A DNA stretch of 64,000 nt from 2-02-FULL-66-14 sp964651335 (GTDB lineage Bacteria > Pseudomonadota > Gammaproteobacteria > Burkholderiales > SG8-39). Location: contig CAZYVT010000008.1 in NCBI GenBank assembly GCA_964651335.1, positions 26,782 to 90,781 of the forward strand, read 5' to 3'. Each line of letters opens with the position of its first letter. Positions within the stretch are counted from its first letter, which is position 1. This document shows, piece after piece, positions 63,164 to 64,000 of this stretch. The notes beneath the pieces were generated by a model. The model was given only the letters and a program-made list of their open reading frames with translations, searched no databases and was not told the DNA's origin. The position numbers and the translations under genes were made by a program.

Positions 63164-64000
63164 TTACTTCTCCTTCGAGCAGTCGCGCGGGGTGATTCCC
63201 TTCTCTTTCGCGTACTGTGCGGCCGAGGCCTCGACCATCGGTCTCACGATCGACTGGTCGGTCGAGATCCAGTCGGTGATGACGTTCCACTTCTTGCCGT
63301 CCCACTGGATGAACTTCACCGGGCCACCACCTTCGTGGTCCATGCAAGAGATCTTGAGGGCGCCCATGAGACCCACCGCGCCGATCTGCTTGAGGCGTGC
63401 CTCGGTGATGTTGAGATTCTCGATGCCCCAGCGCATCTGCTCGCCGGTGATCGGCTTGCCCTTGCCGAAGCGCTCCTGCGCGGTTCGGATCGCCTCGACG
63501 GTGACGATGCCGGCCACCACTCCACGCGTGTGGTAGATCGAGCCGATGCGCGACTTGTCGTCCAGGTCGCCCTTGCCCTTGCCGTACACGTGTTTCAGGA
63601 CGTCTTGCATCACCGGGAAGCTGGTACCGGGCAGGTTGAATCCGGCGGCGATGTACCCAATCGCCGCGTCGCCCGCCGGGATCACGTCCTCTTCGGCGCC
63701 CGACCACCACACGCCGACGATCTTGTTGCGCGGGAAGCCGACTTTGGCGGCGGCCTTCAGCGCGACCGGGTTCATCACCCCCCAGCCGCGCAGGATCACC
63801 CAGTCGGGCTTGATCTGGCGCACTTGCAACCACTGCGCCTGCTGTTCGTTGCCGGGGTGCGCCACGGCGATGTGAGTGACCTGGAAGCCGTACTTCTTCG
63901 CCTGCTCGTCGAGCACCGGGATGGTTTCCTTGCCGTAGGCCCCGTCGTGATAGATGTTCACGATCTTCTTGCCCTTGAGCTTGTCCATCCCGCCTTCCTT
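63164..64000 (-). CDS. ABC transporter substrate-binding protein, LivJ-like (N-terminus outside window)
   Basis: The last 278 codons of a periplasmic type I binding protein; the N-terminus is beyond 64000. Conserved parts include KGKKIVNIYHDGAYGKETIPV, ILRGWGVMNPVALKAA and KPITGEQMRWGIENLNI. LivJ-type proteins capture amino acids or aromatic acids for the transporter. The palindrome at 63108 follows the TAA at 63164. Substrate is not known, but a PaaK-like ligase in the same transcript hints at an aromatic acid. Confidence 0.85.
   Translation of the reverse strand, partial: KEGGMDKLKGKKIVNIYHDGAYGKETIPVLDEQAKKYGFQVTHIAVAHPGNEQQAQWLQVRQIKPDWVILRGWGVMNPVALKAAAKVGFPRNKIVGVWWSGAEEDVIPAGDAAIGYIAAGFNLPGTSFPVMQDVLKHVYGKGKGDLDDKSRIGSIYHTRGVVAGIVTVEAIRTAQERFGKGKPITGEQMRWGIENLNITEARLKQIGAVGLMGALKISCMDHEGGGPVKFIQWDGKKWNVITDWISTDQSIVRPMVEASAAQYAKEKGITPRDCSKEK

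Overview
This 64-kb window is a piece of a high-GC proteobacterial chromosome, most likely betaproteobacterial. The evidence is the zapB-like/zapA/6S RNA arrangement, a hemE-priA-argS backbone, a class I PHA synthase, a LiuR-controlled leucine/isovalerate operon, a biotin-dependent propionyl-CoA route to methylmalonyl-CoA mutase, and an MsbA-containing envelope glycan cluster. No rRNA or tRNA gene was seen. Species cannot be assigned from the sequence alone.

Layout. (1) 1-10765, minus strand: a tightly overlapping cluster for lipopolysaccharide or another surface glycan, with five GT4-like or GT2 glycosyltransferases (the first cut by the window edge), one GT9 heptosyltransferase-like enzyme, an FkbM methyltransferase, a second methyltransferase, an asparagine-synthase-like amidotransferase and the lipid flippase MsbA. 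(2) 10864-13234, minus: a TonB-dependent BtuB-like receptor behind a cobalamin riboswitch. (3) 13320-24751, mostly plus: housekeeping genes (zapB-like, zapA, 6S RNA, EVE-domain protein, hemE, priA, argS, SPOR protein), two DsbA-like thiol oxidoreductases around a divergent rhodanese-like protein, an SDR, a BtuF-like protein and an NMT1-like binding protein. (4) 24979-28790: accessory DNA. Two genes for phosphatases (a tyrosine-phosphatase-like lipoprotein candidate and a PAP2 phosphatase) sit in what look like integron cassettes with two attC-like sites and no integrase. They are followed by a frameshifted CDP-alcohol phosphatidyltransferase, an antitoxin beside a gutted toxin gene, and a VapBC-like pair. 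(5) 28797-31674, minus: phaC and a metallo-beta-lactamase-fold hydrolase. (6) 31746-43903, plus: liuR, its palindromic operator, and a long liu operon that includes a nitronate monooxygenase, a thiolase, a second acyl-CoA dehydrogenase, a thioesterase, a DsbA-fold isomerase and an OsmC protein. (7) 43982-45972: TRAP transporter membrane subunits without a visible binding protein. (8) 45971-50268: an internally deleted IS1634-like element and a second 241-bp fragment of the same element bracket a GMC oxidoreductase, its Tat-signal partner, a glyoxalase-like protein and a ribbon-helix-helix protein. (9) 50269-64000, mostly minus: crotonase, MetY, CoA-binding protein, a plus-strand DsbA-fold isomerase and epimerase-like gene, then pccA, pccB, meaB, methylmalonyl-CoA mutase, a PaaK-like ligase, livF and the end of a branched-chain amino-acid type binding protein.

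How it fits together. Leucine/isovalerate breakdown (liu) yields acetyl-CoA and acetoacetate. Branched-chain and odd-chain carbon yields propionyl-CoA, which the pcc/meaB/mutase cluster carries to succinyl-CoA using adenosylcobalamin. The B12 riboswitch-controlled receptor and the BtuF-like protein plausibly supply that cofactor, and phaC offers a storage sink for acyl-CoA. The parts most worth a second look are the integrase-less cassette pair with its flanking broken genes, the IS-bracketed GMC island, and several single-base frameshifts.
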